Counted from the first letter of the stretch, positions 52,445 through 62,427 are shown. The stretch: 64,000 nt of DNA from Luteimonas sp. 9C (GCF_902506295.1 NZ_LR733312.1:2246089-2310088), one strand, 5' to 3'. The notes: generated by a model not told the origin, from the letters alone. Program-made: numbers and translations.

Positions 52445-53863
52445 ATGACACATGCTCCGACACGTCCGGCGCAGGCCGCCGCCGGCGAGCGCCATCGCCT
52501 GTTCTGGCGCTGGCATCTCTACGCCGGCCTGTTCGTCGCGCCGTTCCTGCTGATGCTGGCGGTGACCGGCGCGATCTACCTGTTCAACGACGCACTCAAC
52601 GACGCGATCTATCCCGAGCTGCGCTTCGCCGCATCGGCACCGGCGCCAGCATCCGTGTCGCCGGGCACGATGCTCGCCGCGGCCGAGGCCGCGGTGCCCG
52701 GCGCGGCGGCGACGCGGATCGACGTGATGGAGGATACGGCGCGCGCCGCGCGCGTCTACCTGGCGATCGACGGCGCACCGCCGCAGATCGCCTACGTCGA
52801 TCCCGGCACCGGCGCGGTGCAAGGCACGCTGGTGCCCACGCGCACGCTCACCGGCATCGCCGAGCGTCTGCACGGCACGCTGATGGTCGGCGACGCCGGC
52901 AGCTACCTGATCGAACTCGCGGCGTCCTGGGCGGTGCTGCTGATCGTCACGGGGCTGTATCTGGCGTGGCCGCGTGGCGGCCTGCGTGCGTGGGCGGCGG
53001 CGCTGCGGCCGAATCTGCGCGCGCGCGGACGCGTGTTCTGGCGCGGGCTGCACGGCGCCGCCGGGCTGTGGGTGGCGCTGCTGGTGCTGTTCCTGATCCT
53101 GACCGGACTGCCGTGGTCGGTGTTCTGGGGCCAATGGGTCCGCAGCGGCGCGGACGCGATCGGCGCGGGCTATCCGGCCGCGTACCGGCGCTACGTGGCC
53201 GACGACGCGGGCGTGCTCGGCGCGGGGCACATCGACGTGCCCTGGACGCTGCAGGGTGCACCGCTGCCGGCGGCCGCGCCGGCCGACACCGCGCACGCGG
53301 GCCATCACGGCGATTCGGGGACGGCGCCCGCCGGGCGGCACTGGACCGACGAGGGACTGCACGCCGCGCTCGCCCACGTGCGTGGGCAGGGCGTCGCGGA
53401 CGATCTGCGCGTGTTCTTGCCCAAACAGGCCGGCGCGCCGGTCACCGCCTACACCTATCCGGCGCAGCCGCAGGGCCAGATCACCTGGCATTTCGATGCC
53501 GCCGGCAGGCCGTTGCTGCGGGTGGGCTTCGAGGACTACGGCGCACTGGCCCAGGGCATCGAACTGGGCGTGCAGCTGCACATGGGCCGCTACTTCGGGC
53601 GCGCGAACCAGCTGGTGATGCTGGCCGCATGTCTCGGCGTGGTGCTGCTGTGCGTGTCGGGCACGGTGATGTGGTGGCGACGGCGTCCGTCCGGACGCAT
53701 CGGTGCGCCCCGCACCGCACGCCCTGCGCCGGCGCGTGCCCTGGTCGCCCTGCTGGCGGTCACCGCGCTGCTGCTGCCGATGCTCGCCGTCTCGCTGCTG
53801 TGCGTCCTGGTCTTCGACCGCTGCGTGCGCCCGCGCATCCCCGCGCTGCGCTGGCTGGCGTAG
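52445..53863 (+). CDS. PepSY-associated TM protein (PiuB-like)
   Basis: 472 residues with four main membrane helices. The N-terminus has WRWHLYAGLFVAPFLLMLAVTGAIYLFND, the PepSY_TM signature; His in the helices of SGLWVALLVLFLILTGLPWSVFWG are candidate heme ligands. A His-rich loop (DTAHAGHHGD, about 280-289) lies in the periplasmic part. PiuB-like proteins are thought to reduce ferric or cupric chelates after TonB uptake. It is cotranscribed with the receptor. Confidence 0.9.
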   Translation: MTHAPTRPAQAAAGERHRLFWRWHLYAGLFVAPFLLMLAVTGAIYLFNDALNDAIYPELRFAASAPAPASVSPGTMLAAAEAAVPGAAATRIDVMEDTARAARVYLAIDGAPPQIAYVDPGTGAVQGTLVPTRTLTGIAERLHGTLMVGDAGSYLIELAASWAVLLIVTGLYLAWPRGGLRAWAAALRPNLRARGRVFWRGLHGAAGLWVALLVLFLILTGLPWSVFWGQWVRSGADAIGAGYPAAYRRYVADDAGVLGAGHIDVPWTLQGAPLPAAAPADTAHAGHHGDSGTAPAGRHWTDEGLHAALAHVRGQGVADDLRVFLPKQAGAPVTAYTYPAQPQGQITWHFDAAGRPLLRVGFEDYGALAQGIELGVQLHMGRYFGRANQLVMLAACLGVVLLCVSGTVMWWRRRPSGRIGAPRTARPAPARALVALLAVTALLLPMLAVSLLCVLVFDRCVRPRIPALRWLA

Positions 53864-54025
53864 CCGCCCGGTGCGTCGCCGCGTCCGCATGCCGCCGTGA
53901 CACGGGCCCGGCTAGGCTCGAACGCTGCGGCCCCGGTCGCATTCCGCCTGCATCCGCTCGAGCCGGGCTCGACGTATGCCCACGACACCTGCCGCATCCC
54001 CGCGGCATCTGCTGGAGGTTCGAAC

Positions 54026-54742
54026 ATGCTCCGTGCTTCGCTGCTGTCCCTCGCCTGTGCCGCCCTCGTCGCCGTCGCGCCTTCGGGAGCACGCGCCGCC
54101 GAACCCGCCGCCACGCCGTTCACCCTGCCCGCCCTGCCGTATGCGGTCGATGCGCTGGCGCCGGTGATCGACGCGCGCACGATGGAGATCCATCACGGTC
54201 GCCACCACAAGGCCTACGTCGACAATCTCAATGCGAAGGTCGCCGAGTTTCCCGCGCTGGCGGATGCGTCGATCGAAGACGTCATGGCGAACATCTCCGA
54301 CTACGACACCGCTGTGCGCAACAACGGCGGCGGCCATTACAACCACAGCCTGTTCTGGAGCGTCATGGCCGCGCCGGGCCAGGGCGGGGCACCGTCGGCC
54401 GCACTGGCCGCGCGCATCACCCAGGACTTCGGCTCCGACGCCGACTTCCGCAAGGCCTTCGCCGACGCGGCGGCCAAGCAGTTCGGCTCGGGTTGGGCGT
54501 GGCTGATCGCCAGGCCTGATGGCAGCCTCGCGGTCACCTCGACGCCGAACCAGGACAACCCGCTGATGGACGTCGTCGAGACCCGCGGCACGCCGCTGCT
54601 CGGCATCGACGTCTGGGAGCACGCCTACTACCTGCAGTACCAGAACAAGCGCGCCGACTACGCCAAGGCCTGGTGGGATGTCGTCGACTGGAAGGCGGTG
54701 AACACGCGCTACGAAGCGGCGATGCAGGCCAAGGCCGACTGA
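54026..54742 (+). CDS. Secreted Mn-type superoxide dismutase
   Basis: 238 residues from ATG 54026 behind GGAGG. Unlike cytosolic SodA/SodB it has a signal peptide (MLRASLLSLACAALVAVAP, cleavage near GARA), so it acts in the periplasm or outside. Metal ligands: His56 (MEIHHGRHHKAYV), His107 (HYNHSLFW), Asp195 and His199 (GIDVWEHAYY). Gln176 in TPNQDNPL is the MnSOD position; GGGHYNH also fits Mn. A perfect terminator follows. Confidence 0.94.
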   Translation: MLRASLLSLACAALVAVAPSGARAAEPAATPFTLPALPYAVDALAPVIDARTMEIHHGRHHKAYVDNLNAKVAEFPALADASIEDVMANISDYDTAVRNNGGGHYNHSLFWSVMAAPGQGGAPSAALAARITQDFGSDADFRKAFADAAAKQFGSGWAWLIARPDGSLAVTSTPNQDNPLMDVVETRGTPLLGIDVWEHAYYLQYQNKRADYAKAWWDVVDWKAVNTRYEAAMQAKAD

Positions 54743-54776
54743 CCGCGCGCGGTCCACTGGCGGATCGCGCAACAGG

Positions 54777-54808
54777 CGCACGGTGCGGGCTTCGCACCGT
54801 GCGTTTTT
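54777..54808 (+). terminator. Rho-independent terminator after the superoxide dismutase
   Basis: Perfect 10-bp stem CGCACGGTGC (54777-54786) / GCACCGTGCG (54794-54803), 7-nt loop, then TTTTT. It separates the SOD gene from the convergent minus-strand operon. Confidence 0.95.
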
Positions 54809-54908
54809 CGTTGGGGAATTGTGGCGTCGGCGACGTGTGCCGGTCCGCTGCAAAGCAGGCCGACGATCCCCTGCCCGCCCCGCGCATGCCGCAGGTCAGG
54901 CGCGTGGC

Positions 54909-55082
54909 TCAGTCGGCATCCGGATGCCGCGCGCGCCAGGCCGCCAGCTGTTCGCGGTAGTACTGCAGCGCCTCGGCGTAGCTGTCGTGCACACAGACCG
55001 CACAGCCGCTGTCGCAGCAGTCGCTGGGCAGCGGCGCCTCGGGCGGCTGCGGACGCGGATCGGGGTCGGCCACGCGCGACAC
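54909..55082 (-). CDS. 57-residue Cys-rich oxidoreductase-like protein
   Basis: From GTG 55082, 2 bp after the phosphatase stop. MSRVADPDPRPQPPEAPLPS is followed by DCCDSGCAVCVHDSYAEALQYYREQLAAW: a CC...C..C cluster followed by a helix. This is the small N-terminal 'oxidoreductase-like' domain (PF09791) that stands alone in many proteobacteria. Four Cys could bind a metal or form disulfides. Function unknown. Confidence 0.8.
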   Translation of the reverse strand: MSRVADPDPRPQPPEAPLPSDCCDSGCAVCVHDSYAEALQYYREQLAAWRARHPDAD

Positions 55083-55084
55083 GT

Positions 55085-55945
55085 TCAGTCGCGGTCGTCC
55101 GCGGCCGGCAACGGCGACTGGCGCAGACCGATCGCCTCCGCATCGCAGTGCGTGGGCGTGGCGCCGGCGGCGCGCTGCGCGGCGATCTCGTCGCGTGCGG
55201 CCGCAAGATCGGCGCGGAACGCCGCCGACGTCTGCAGGCGTGCGTAGGTCGCCGCGCCGACGCGCTCGCCTTCGCCGATGTCGCTGTACCAGTGCAGGTT
55301 GCAGACCAGCCGGCTCTCGCCGAAGTCACGACCGCGCTGGAGCAGCGCATCGCTGCGCTCGGGCGCCAGTTCGACCAGGGCCAGCGTCCAGGCCCAGCCG
55401 ATCGCCGCATGGCCGGACGGATACGAGGCGCTGGTCATCAGTCGCGGGACGTCCTCGGGCGTACACACCGGCGCGGCATTGCGCACGAACGGACGCCCGC
55501 GCTGCCAGTGGTCCTTGGCCGCGCGACCGGCATTCGACGCATCCGCCAGGCTGCGGCGCAGCAGGCGGACGAGATGCGGCGTGGACGCGGCGCTGATCTC
55601 GACGCCGAGCGCGCAGGCGAACAGCGGCTCGGCGGCGGGGAACGTCAGATCCGCATCCACCGCGGCCTGGCGCCAGCGCGCGGTGTCGTGCAGGGCGAGG
55701 CTGCGTGCGGCGATCGCATCGTCGTGTGCCTGGGCGGCCGAGCCCGGCGCGGGCGGCGCCGGCAGCAGCGCGCGGCTGTCGAACGCGGGCGCGTCGAGAT
55801 AGCCGATCGTCACGCCGGGGCGGCTCTCCGGCACGGGCGCTGCCGGCGTGGACGCGTCGCGCGCCGGCAGCGTGCAGCCGGCCAATATCGACGCCAGTGC
55901 GATGCACGCGGTGACGCGCGCGCCGCCGGCCCCACGCGGTCGCAT
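55085..55945 (-). CDS. Class A nonspecific acid phosphatase (lipoprotein)
   Basis: 286 residues from ATG 55945. The signal ends in a lipobox LAGC. All three PAP2-superfamily motifs are present: KDHWQRGRP (K-x6-RP), PSGHAAIGWAW, and SRLVCNLHWYSD (SR-x5-H-xxx-D). This is the class A (PhoN-type) arrangement. It removes phosphate from organic phosphomonoesters in the periplasm. The start lies one base after the transaldolase stop, so they are cotranslated. Confidence 0.93.
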   Translation of the reverse strand: MRPRGAGGARVTACIALASILAGCTLPARDASTPAAPVPESRPGVTIGYLDAPAFDSRALLPAPPAPGSAAQAHDDAIAARSLALHDTARWRQAAVDADLTFPAAEPLFACALGVEISAASTPHLVRLLRRSLADASNAGRAAKDHWQRGRPFVRNAAPVCTPEDVPRLMTSASYPSGHAAIGWAWTLALVELAPERSDALLQRGRDFGESRLVCNLHWYSDIGEGERVGAATYARLQTSAAFRADLAAARDEIAAQRAAGATPTHCDAEAIGLRQSPLPAADDRD

Positions 55946-55946
55946 G

Positions 55947-56927
55947 TCAGCCGGCCTGCAGGCGCTGGGCGATGGTCGCCCGCAATGCGTCCAGATCCTG
56001 GGCGAACGCGGCGATGCCGCCCTGCAGCTTTTCGGTCGCCATCGGATCGGCGGCGAGATCGGCGGCGTAGCGTGCGGCGTCGACCGGTGGCGCGATGCCG
56101 CCGTCGCCATCACCGCTGCCGGCCGCGAGCTTGCGCGGCAGCGTGCCGTGCTCGGCGTCGAGTTTTTCCAGCAGGTCCGGCGCGATCGTCAGGCGGTCGC
56201 AGCCGGCCAGCGCTTCGATCTGCGCGGTCGAGCGGAACGAGGCGCCCATGACCACGGTCGGCGAGCCGCGGCGCTTGAACTCGGCATAGACGTCGCGCAC
56301 GAAGCGCACGCCCGGATCGTCGTCGATGGTCGCCGGCGTGTCGCCGCGGGCGACGTGCCAGTCGAGGATGCGGCCGACGAACGGCGAGATCAGGAACACG
56401 CCGGCTTCGGCGCAGGCGATCGCCTGAGTGCGGTTGAAGATCAGCGTCAGGTTGCAGTCGATGTCCTCGCGCTGCAGTTCGCACGCCGCGCGGATGCCTT
56501 CCCAGGTCGCAGCGATCTTGATCAGCACGCGCTCGCGCGACACGCCCGCGTCCTGGTACATGTCGATGAACTGGCGCGCCTTGGCGATCGTGGCCTCGGT
56601 GTCGAACGACAGGTCGGCATCGACCTCGGTCGACACGCGGCCCGGCACCAGGCCGGCGAGCTTGCGGCCGACGCCGATCGTCAGGCGATCCACGACATGG
56701 CGCGCGCGGGCGTCGATGTCGCCGTCGAGATCCCGGGCGCGCTCGAGCTCGCGCTCGACGAGATCGGCATAGACCGGCAGATCCAGCGCCTTGCGCACCA
56801 GCGTCGGATTGGTGGTGCAGTCGACCGGCTTCAGGCGCGCGATGGCCTCGGCATCGCCGGTATCGGCGACGACCACGGAAAGCTCGCGCAGCTGCTGGAG
56901 TTTGGACGCGGATGTTGCAGCGGACAT
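55947..56927 (-). CDS. tal: Transaldolase
   Basis: 326 residues, TalB-type. [18 protein letters not shown] at the start, [11 protein letters not shown] with the DxTTNP signature, the Schiff-base Lys in [14 protein letters not shown] (about 134), [12 protein letters not shown] and the phosphate-site [16 protein letters not shown]. It interconverts sedoheptulose-7-phosphate and fructose-6-phosphate in the pentose phosphate pathway. It lies directly before the phosphatase gene, and 31 bp after the CoA-transferase. Confidence 0.96.
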   Translation of the reverse strand: MSAATSASKLQQLRELSVVVADTGDAEAIARLKPVDCTTNPTLVRKALDLPVYADLVERELERARDLDGDIDARARHVVDRLTIGVGRKLAGLVPGRVSTEVDADLSFDTEATIAKARQFIDMYQDAGVSRERVLIKIAATWEGIRAACELQREDIDCNLTLIFNRTQAIACAEAGVFLISPFVGRILDWHVARGDTPATIDDDPGVRFVRDVYAEFKRRGSPTVVMGASFRSTAQIEALAGCDRLTIAPDLLEKLDAEHGTLPRKLAAGSGDGDGGIAPPVDAARYAADLAADPMATEKLQGGIAAFAQDLDALRATIAQRLQAG

Positions 56928-56958
56928 GGACACCTCTGGGTTCGGGACGCGCGCCGCA

Positions 56959-58149
56959 CTAGGCGGGCCCGTCATTGTCGCGCCCGGCGTCGTCGAGAGC
57001 CACCCTGACCGCATTGGAATGCTCACCGAGCCCCGGCGCGGCGAACGGCGCCGGCCCCGGCGTGCGGCCGAAGCGGATCGGCCGCGAGATACCCCGGTAG
57101 CTCCCCAGCTGCGGGTGCGCGATGGTCGCGACGATCTCCTCGGCAAGCACCTGCGGGTGTTCGAACATGTCCTCGACCGCGCGCGCGGCCGCGCACGGCA
57201 CCGCGTCACCGAACCGTGCTTCCCAGTCCAGCGCGTCGCGCGTGGCCAGCGCCGCATGCAGCTGCGGCAGGATCTCGTCGGCATGTTCGGCGCGCTTGCG
57301 CACGCTGTCGTAACGCGGATCGGCGGCCAGCGCATCGAGACCCGTCAGTGCGCACAGCGCCTGCCAGAACCTGGGCGTGTTCGCCGACACGTACAGCCAG
57401 CCGTCCCGCGTGGGATGCAGGCCGGTCACGCCACCCGAGCGCATGTCACGGCCGATGTCGAGCGCCTCGCCATCGGACCACACCATTCGGGCCGACTGCA
57501 TCGTCAATGCGCTGCGCAGCAGCGACACGCCGACGAACTGGCCCTCGCCGCTGCGCTCGCGCTCGAACAGCGCGGACGACACGCCGGCGGCGAGCAATGC
57601 GGCGGCGTAGTAGTCGACCACCGAGCCGTAGATGATTTCCGGCGCGCCGCCCCGCTTGCCCTGCAGCGTGCACATGCCGGTCATGGTCTGCAGCACCTGG
57701 TCGTAGCCGGCCTTGTCCTTCAGCGGGCCGGTCTCGCCGTAACCGGTGACCGCGCAATAGATCAGCCGGGGATTCAGCGCCGACAGCGTGGGGAAATCGA
57801 TGGCCAGGCGTTCCGGCACACCCGGCCGGAAGTTGTGCACCAGCACGTCGGCCTCGCGCACCAGACGATAGAGCACGGCGCGGTCGTCGTCGTCCTTCAG
57901 GTTCAGGGTGACGCCGCGCTTGCTGCGGTTCACACCGAGGAACGCGCGACTCTCGTCGGCCAGCGTGGACGGGTAGTTGCGCAGGTTGTCGCCGTCCGGC
58001 GGCTCGACCTTGATCACGTCGGCGCCCTGGTCGGCAAGCAGCGCGCAGCCGTAGGGTCCGGCGATGTACGCGCTCAGATCGAGCACGCGTACGCCGCTCA
58101 GTGGCCCCGGCGGCCCGCTGCGACCGTTGTCGAAAATGGAACCCGTCAT
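56959..58149 (-). CDS. CaiB/BaiF-type (class III) CoA-transferase
   Basis: 396 residues from ATG 58149; ATG 58161 would add four residues but has no space for a ribosome site. N-terminal [38 protein letters not shown] and [13 protein letters not shown] are family signatures; catalytic Asp is likely in [10 protein letters not shown] (the formyl-CoA transferase Asp169 position). It moves CoA between carboxylic acids. The substrate cannot be named. It lies 31 bp upstream of tal on the same strand. Confidence 0.92.
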   Translation of the reverse strand: MTGSIFDNGRSGPPGPLSGVRVLDLSAYIAGPYGCALLADQGADVIKVEPPDGDNLRNYPSTLADESRAFLGVNRSKRGVTLNLKDDDDRAVLYRLVREADVLVHNFRPGVPERLAIDFPTLSALNPRLIYCAVTGYGETGPLKDKAGYDQVLQTMTGMCTLQGKRGGAPEIIYGSVVDYYAAALLAAGVSSALFERERSGEGQFVGVSLLRSALTMQSARMVWSDGEALDIGRDMRSGGVTGLHPTRDGWLYVSANTPRFWQALCALTGLDALAADPRYDSVRKRAEHADEILPQLHAALATRDALDWEARFGDAVPCAAARAVEDMFEHPQVLAEEIVATIAHPQLGSYRGISRPIRFGRTPGPAPFAAPGLGEHSNAVRVALDDAGRDNDGPA

Positions 58150-58275
58150 GTCGTCCGACATCCTTTCGTGGCTGCGGCGGTGCCCGCGCGCAGTCTGCGC
58201 AAGCCCGGCACCGCAACCCATCCGTCCTGTCTATGTTCTCGCGCCACAGAAACTTGCTTGCGCACGGGCATCATC

Positions 58276-60183
58276 TCAAAGCGCTCCGCAATCTCCGCTG
58301 TCCACGCCGCCCTGCGGCGCCAGGCCCAGCCAGGTCAGCCGCCAGATGCGGTCGGCACGCGCGCCAAGCCCGTAGTACGGCGCGAAGTCGATCGGCGCAC
58401 GATCGTCGAGATGCAGGCGCAGGCCGACGGCCGGTTCATCGCCCCGCAGCGGCAGCGCCTCCAACCGGATCTGCGCATCGTCGTCCGGCAGACGCACGAT
58501 TTCCGAGGTCTTGTAGCCGTCGATCAGTCCAGTCGCATACGCCAGCGGGCCACGACCGAACGCGATCCAGGCGTAATGCAGCACCTGCTGGCGCACCGGG
58601 CTGCCGTCGGGGGCACGCGAGATCTGGACGTTGCGGTAGCTCCGGCGATGCACGCGCGGCGGCATCGGCAGATCGAGCGTCACCTCGTCGCCATCGCGCC
58701 AGATGCGCGCGAGGCTGACGTAATCGCCCGGCACGAGCGCTCCCTCGAACGGCGCACCGTTGATCATCAGCGTTGCGCCCTGAGCCCAGGCCGGAATCCG
58801 GATGCGCAGCGCGAAGTCCGCTTCGCGTTCCACATCCAGCGTGAATTGCACGGCGCCATCGAATGGATAACCCGTGTCCTGCACGATGCGCACGCGCCCG
58901 GCGTCGATGCGATCGAAAGTCGCCTCGCCCGGTCCGAGCAGGTTCACCACCGGGCCATCGTCGCGCTCGGCGTAGGCGATGCCCTGCAGTTCCTCGATCG
59001 CCATCGCGCCGCTGGATTTGCAGCAACGCCAGTAGTTCGTGTGGATGCGCTGACCGTTGGCGTAGGAGTAGTAGCACCAGTCCTCGCCGTTGGGCGCCTG
59101 CGCGCCGAGCAGATCGTTGTAAGCGGTGCATTCGATCGCCTCGGCGTGGCGCGCGTCGCCGGTGATCGCCAACAGTTCGCGATTGAGCTGCAGCCACGCC
59201 AGGATCGAGCAGGTCTCCACGTACGCCTGCGGGTCGAACACGAAGGCCGGATTGAACACTTCGCGCGAGCGGTGCCCGATGCCGCCGAACGGCCCGCCGC
59301 CGAGACTCAGGTGATGGTCGGCGATCGCCTGCCACTGCGCGTCGAGCACCGCACGATGACGCGGATCGCCGCTGACGCGCGCGAGCTTGGCCAGGCCGAC
59401 CAGATTCCAGCACAGCTGGTAGGCCTTGCCGGTCGCGATCTCCGACGGATCGGCGCCGTCGAGCGCGCGTTCGATCAGCGCCAGACGCGGATTGGCGTCC
59501 ATCTGCTCGACGATGCGGTGCGCCAGCGCCAGCAGGTCCACATCGCCGGTCAGCGCATGCAGATCCATGACCGGATCGAGCAGCACCGTCGCCGACATGC
59601 CGTGGTGGTTGCCGACACTGGTGATGTCGATGCCGTCGACGCAGAACGTACGCCAGCACAGCGCGCCGATCCGCCGCGCGGCATCGAGCGCGCCCGAATC
59701 CGGAAACGCGCGGTGCACGTCGAGCAGGCCGAGCAGCAGATAGGCGTGCGTCCACACGTCCCAGGTCCGCAATGCCGGCTCGCCGTTCCAGCTTTCGGGC
59801 TTCGGCGGCTGCGGCACCATGAAACGCCGTTGCGGTGCATAGGTCCCGAGATAGCCGTCGGTGTCCTGCACCGCGTGGAGATACGACACCACTGCGCGCA
59901 GATGGGCTTCCAGTGCCGGATCGCCGCTGCGTGCCGCCGCCTTCGCCGCCGCCGAGAGCCACTTGCCGGCGTGTTCGCCGTACCAGTCGCCTTCGTCGTT
60001 GTGCGCGCGATGCGCGGGATCGAAGATCGCGATCGCCGGACTGTCCGGCCCGGTGACGAAGGTCGACAGCCGGCCGCGACGGTTGGCCTCGAGCGCATCG
60101 CCGAGCAGACCTCGCAAACGCACCTGCGCGGGCGCCGGCGCGCGTTGTACGTCGCGTGCGGTCGTCGGCATCGGATCGCTCAT
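58276..60183 (-). CDS. Glycoside hydrolase family 127 (beta-L-arabinofuranosidase-like)
   Basis: 635 residues. An (alpha/alpha)6 barrel with motifs DWYGEHAGKWLSAAA (66-80), SVGNHHGMSATVLLD, ETCSILAW (E323, C325) and the adjacent pair C387-C388 in YWRCCKSSGAMA, the zinc-thiolate active site that marks GH127. Beta-sandwich parts follow to the end. GH127 enzymes release beta-L-arabinofuranose. No signal peptide, so it probably acts on imported oligosaccharides. Its ATG overlaps the FGE-like gene stop by 4 bp. Confidence 0.9.
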   Translation of the reverse strand: MSDPMPTTARDVQRAPAPAQVRLRGLLGDALEANRRGRLSTFVTGPDSPAIAIFDPAHRAHNDEGDWYGEHAGKWLSAAAKAAARSGDPALEAHLRAVVSYLHAVQDTDGYLGTYAPQRRFMVPQPPKPESWNGEPALRTWDVWTHAYLLLGLLDVHRAFPDSGALDAARRIGALCWRTFCVDGIDITSVGNHHGMSATVLLDPVMDLHALTGDVDLLALAHRIVEQMDANPRLALIERALDGADPSEIATGKAYQLCWNLVGLAKLARVSGDPRHRAVLDAQWQAIADHHLSLGGGPFGGIGHRSREVFNPAFVFDPQAYVETCSILAWLQLNRELLAITGDARHAEAIECTAYNDLLGAQAPNGEDWCYYSYANGQRIHTNYWRCCKSSGAMAIEELQGIAYAERDDGPVVNLLGPGEATFDRIDAGRVRIVQDTGYPFDGAVQFTLDVEREADFALRIRIPAWAQGATLMINGAPFEGALVPGDYVSLARIWRDGDEVTLDLPMPPRVHRRSYRNVQISRAPDGSPVRQQVLHYAWIAFGRGPLAYATGLIDGYKTSEIVRLPDDDAQIRLEALPLRGDEPAVGLRLHLDDRAPIDFAPYYGLGARADRIWRLTWLGLAPQGGVDSGDCGAL

Positions 60184-62402
60184 CGCGCGTCCCCTCCGGC
60201 ATCCACCACGCAGCGGAAACCGATCGTGCCCGAACGGTCCTTGCACGGCGCCATCAGCAGGTATTTGCCGTGCTGGTCGAGGCGATAGGCCTGCGGGAAA
60301 TACCAGTGCGAGGTCTGCGGCTGGTAGCTGCTGCCGCCGCGCAGGATCGCCGCGCGCGTGTGGTCGTCGGCGAACGCGTCGGTCCACTGCCAGACGTTGC
60401 CGACCAGATCTTCGACGCCGAACGGCGATGCACCCTGCGGATGCGCGTCGACATCGGCTGGCGGCTGCAGGCGGCGTCCGCGGTTGACCCGCGGCGCACA
60501 GCTGTCGTGCCAGTCGTCGCCCCAGGGATAGCGGCGGCCGTCGTGGCCCTGCGCGGCGTATTGCCACTCCCATTCGCGCGGCAGGCGCTTGCCGGCCCAC
60601 GCGGCGTAGGCACGGGCATCTTCGAGTGACACCCAGGTCACCGGCTTGCGGTCCCAGCCGGCGCGCGGCGCGCCGTCGACCCAGTGCCGCAGGAAGTTGT
60701 GTGCATCACGCGGCGCGTAACCGCTCGCATCGATGAACCGCTTGAACTGCGCGTTGGTGACCGGATGCCGATCGATGTGGAACGCCGCCAGATCCATGCG
60801 CCGCCGGTGGTGGCGACGCGGGCTGTCTTCCCACGGGTACTGCACGTCGACGCCGGACCAGTTGAAGCCTTCGATCTCGATACCGCCGACCTGGAACAGG
60901 AAGCTGCCGGCCTGCACGGTGACCATGCCTTCCGGCGCGTCGGCCTGCGGCGTGGTTGGCGCCACATCGTCCAGCGTCTGCGGCAGCGCACGCCACGCTG
61001 CCGAATGCGCACCGAGGGGCTTCGCGGCCTGCGCGGCCACCGTTGCCAGGAAATCGTCGAAGCCCTCGACGTGCGTGCCTGCGTCGACCGCGAGCACCGC
61101 GCCGAACCCGCGCGCTTCCAGCGACAGCTCGAACAGCGCCTGGCCATCGACGATGCGCGGCGACAGCGCGCAGCCATTCCAGGCGTCGTAATAGCGCGTG
61201 CCCTCGACGTGCGGCTGCGCAAGCTGCTCGCCATCGACCGCATACGCATTGCGGTTGACCAGCGTCCACAGCGTGCGGCCGGCACCGGGGAAGCGGCTGA
61301 TGAAAACGCCGCGCTGCAGGCTTGTCTGGTACGGCGCCCAGTCCATCGATACGACGAGATCGGGGAGCTGGCGATAGATCGTCGCGATGCGGCGCAGCAC
61401 TTCGGCATCGCGCGGCGTGAACTGGTTCCAGATCCCCCAGATGTTTTCCCAGGCGTTGTAGCCGATACCGTTGAAGAAGCAGTACTGCAGGTCGTGCGTG
61501 CGGTCGCGGCCCCAGCGGTTCTCGTAGTTCACCATGTGCCGCGGTTCGAGCCACTTCCACTTCGACACCGGCGGCACCGGCCCGTCGGGCGCCTTCTTGC
61601 CCCAGCTCTGCACGTTCCAGATCAGCTGTTCTTCCGAACTGATCGTCGACTCGGGCTGCAGCACCACGGTGCGGCCCAGACGCTGGCAGGCATCGAAGAA
61701 CGCGCGTGGCACGCCGTTGAAGGTGTCGCCGTTGATGCCGTCCGCGCCGACCGCGGCGACGATCTCCGCGAGGCCTTCCCAGTGGCTGACGCCCGGATCG
61801 CGCGTGCCGTGGTCCCACGGCTTGGCCGGCAGGAACACGCGCACGCCGCGCGCCTGGAAGGCCTGCACGGCCGCGCGCAGGCCGTCGAGACCGCCGGGCA
61901 TGTCGTGGGCGAGATCGAACTGGTTGCGGTCGTCGACGCCGATGTTCGGATACACGTACCAGATCAGCACCGAATCGACCCCGCCGAAGCGCGCGACCAG
62001 ATCGTCGAGATAGCGGTCGACGGTGTAGCTGCCGGTGTCGGGATCGAAGAAATAGCGGTCCTCGACCATCATCTGCGCGTGCACGAAGTTGCGCTGCGCC
62101 CACTGCAGGTCCGGGTGCCGGTAGTTCGTATCGTCGTAGCCGATGCGCACGAGATGCTCGCGGCGCCAGTCGCGCAGTTCGGCCAGCCAGTCCTGCGCGC
62201 TGTCGTTGGCATCGATCATCCAGTCGCCGATGTCGGCGAACGGCCAGCCGGGCGCCTTGCCCGGCGTCGGCAGATACCGCCCGGTCGTGACGTGGGAGAA
62301 CTTGTATTCGGTGCGGCGCGGCGCCGGGCCGTAGTCGGCGTCGACGGACGCGCCGTCGCCGGGCTGGTCCTCATCGAGCGTGCGGTAGGGGGACGGACTC
62401 AT
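60180..62402 (-). CDS. TIM-barrel glycosidase-like domain fused to FGE/sulfatase-modifying-factor-like domain
   Basis: 740 residues. Residues 40-440 form a predicted TIM barrel; acidic residues at strand ends include D226 (DGINGDTFNG) and E251 (LQPESTIS), candidate catalytic pair. Residues 490-735 are FGE-like: HPVTNAQFKRF, WVSLEDARAYAAWAGKRLPRE, DLVGNVWQWTDAF, ILRGGSSYQPQ and GTIGFRCV. The catalytic Cys pair of true FGE (CxxxxC in RGGSWxCHxSYC) is absent, so it is unlikely to make formylglycine; a carbohydrate-binding role is possible. No signal peptide. Confidence 0.8.
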   Translation of the reverse strand: MSPSPYRTLDEDQPGDGASVDADYGPAPRRTEYKFSHVTTGRYLPTPGKAPGWPFADIGDWMIDANDSAQDWLAELRDWRREHLVRIGYDDTNYRHPDLQWAQRNFVHAQMMVEDRYFFDPDTGSYTVDRYLDDLVARFGGVDSVLIWYVYPNIGVDDRNQFDLAHDMPGGLDGLRAAVQAFQARGVRVFLPAKPWDHGTRDPGVSHWEGLAEIVAAVGADGINGDTFNGVPRAFFDACQRLGRTVVLQPESTISSEEQLIWNVQSWGKKAPDGPVPPVSKWKWLEPRHMVNYENRWGRDRTHDLQYCFFNGIGYNAWENIWGIWNQFTPRDAEVLRRIATIYRQLPDLVVSMDWAPYQTSLQRGVFISRFPGAGRTLWTLVNRNAYAVDGEQLAQPHVEGTRYYDAWNGCALSPRIVDGQALFELSLEARGFGAVLAVDAGTHVEGFDDFLATVAAQAAKPLGAHSAAWRALPQTLDDVAPTTPQADAPEGMVTVQAGSFLFQVGGIEIEGFNWSGVDVQYPWEDSPRRHHRRRMDLAAFHIDRHPVTNAQFKRFIDASGYAPRDAHNFLRHWVDGAPRAGWDRKPVTWVSLEDARAYAAWAGKRLPREWEWQYAAQGHDGRRYPWGDDWHDSCAPRVNRGRRLQPPADVDAHPQGASPFGVEDLVGNVWQWTDAFADDHTRAAILRGGSSYQPQTSHWYFPQAYRLDQHGKYLLMAPCKDRSGTIGFRCVVDAGGDAR

Positions 62403-62427
62403 GGGGGGACTCTCGAAGAAGAACGGA

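Noticed and set aside
56791-60288. 1165-residue open frame on the plus strand
   Set aside because: Antisense to tal, CoA-transferase and GH127, all with catalytic motifs; the plus frame is low-complexity.
60180-62402. Active formylglycine-generating enzyme for a sulfatase
   Set aside because: The catalytic cysteine pair is absent and no sulfatase is in the window.
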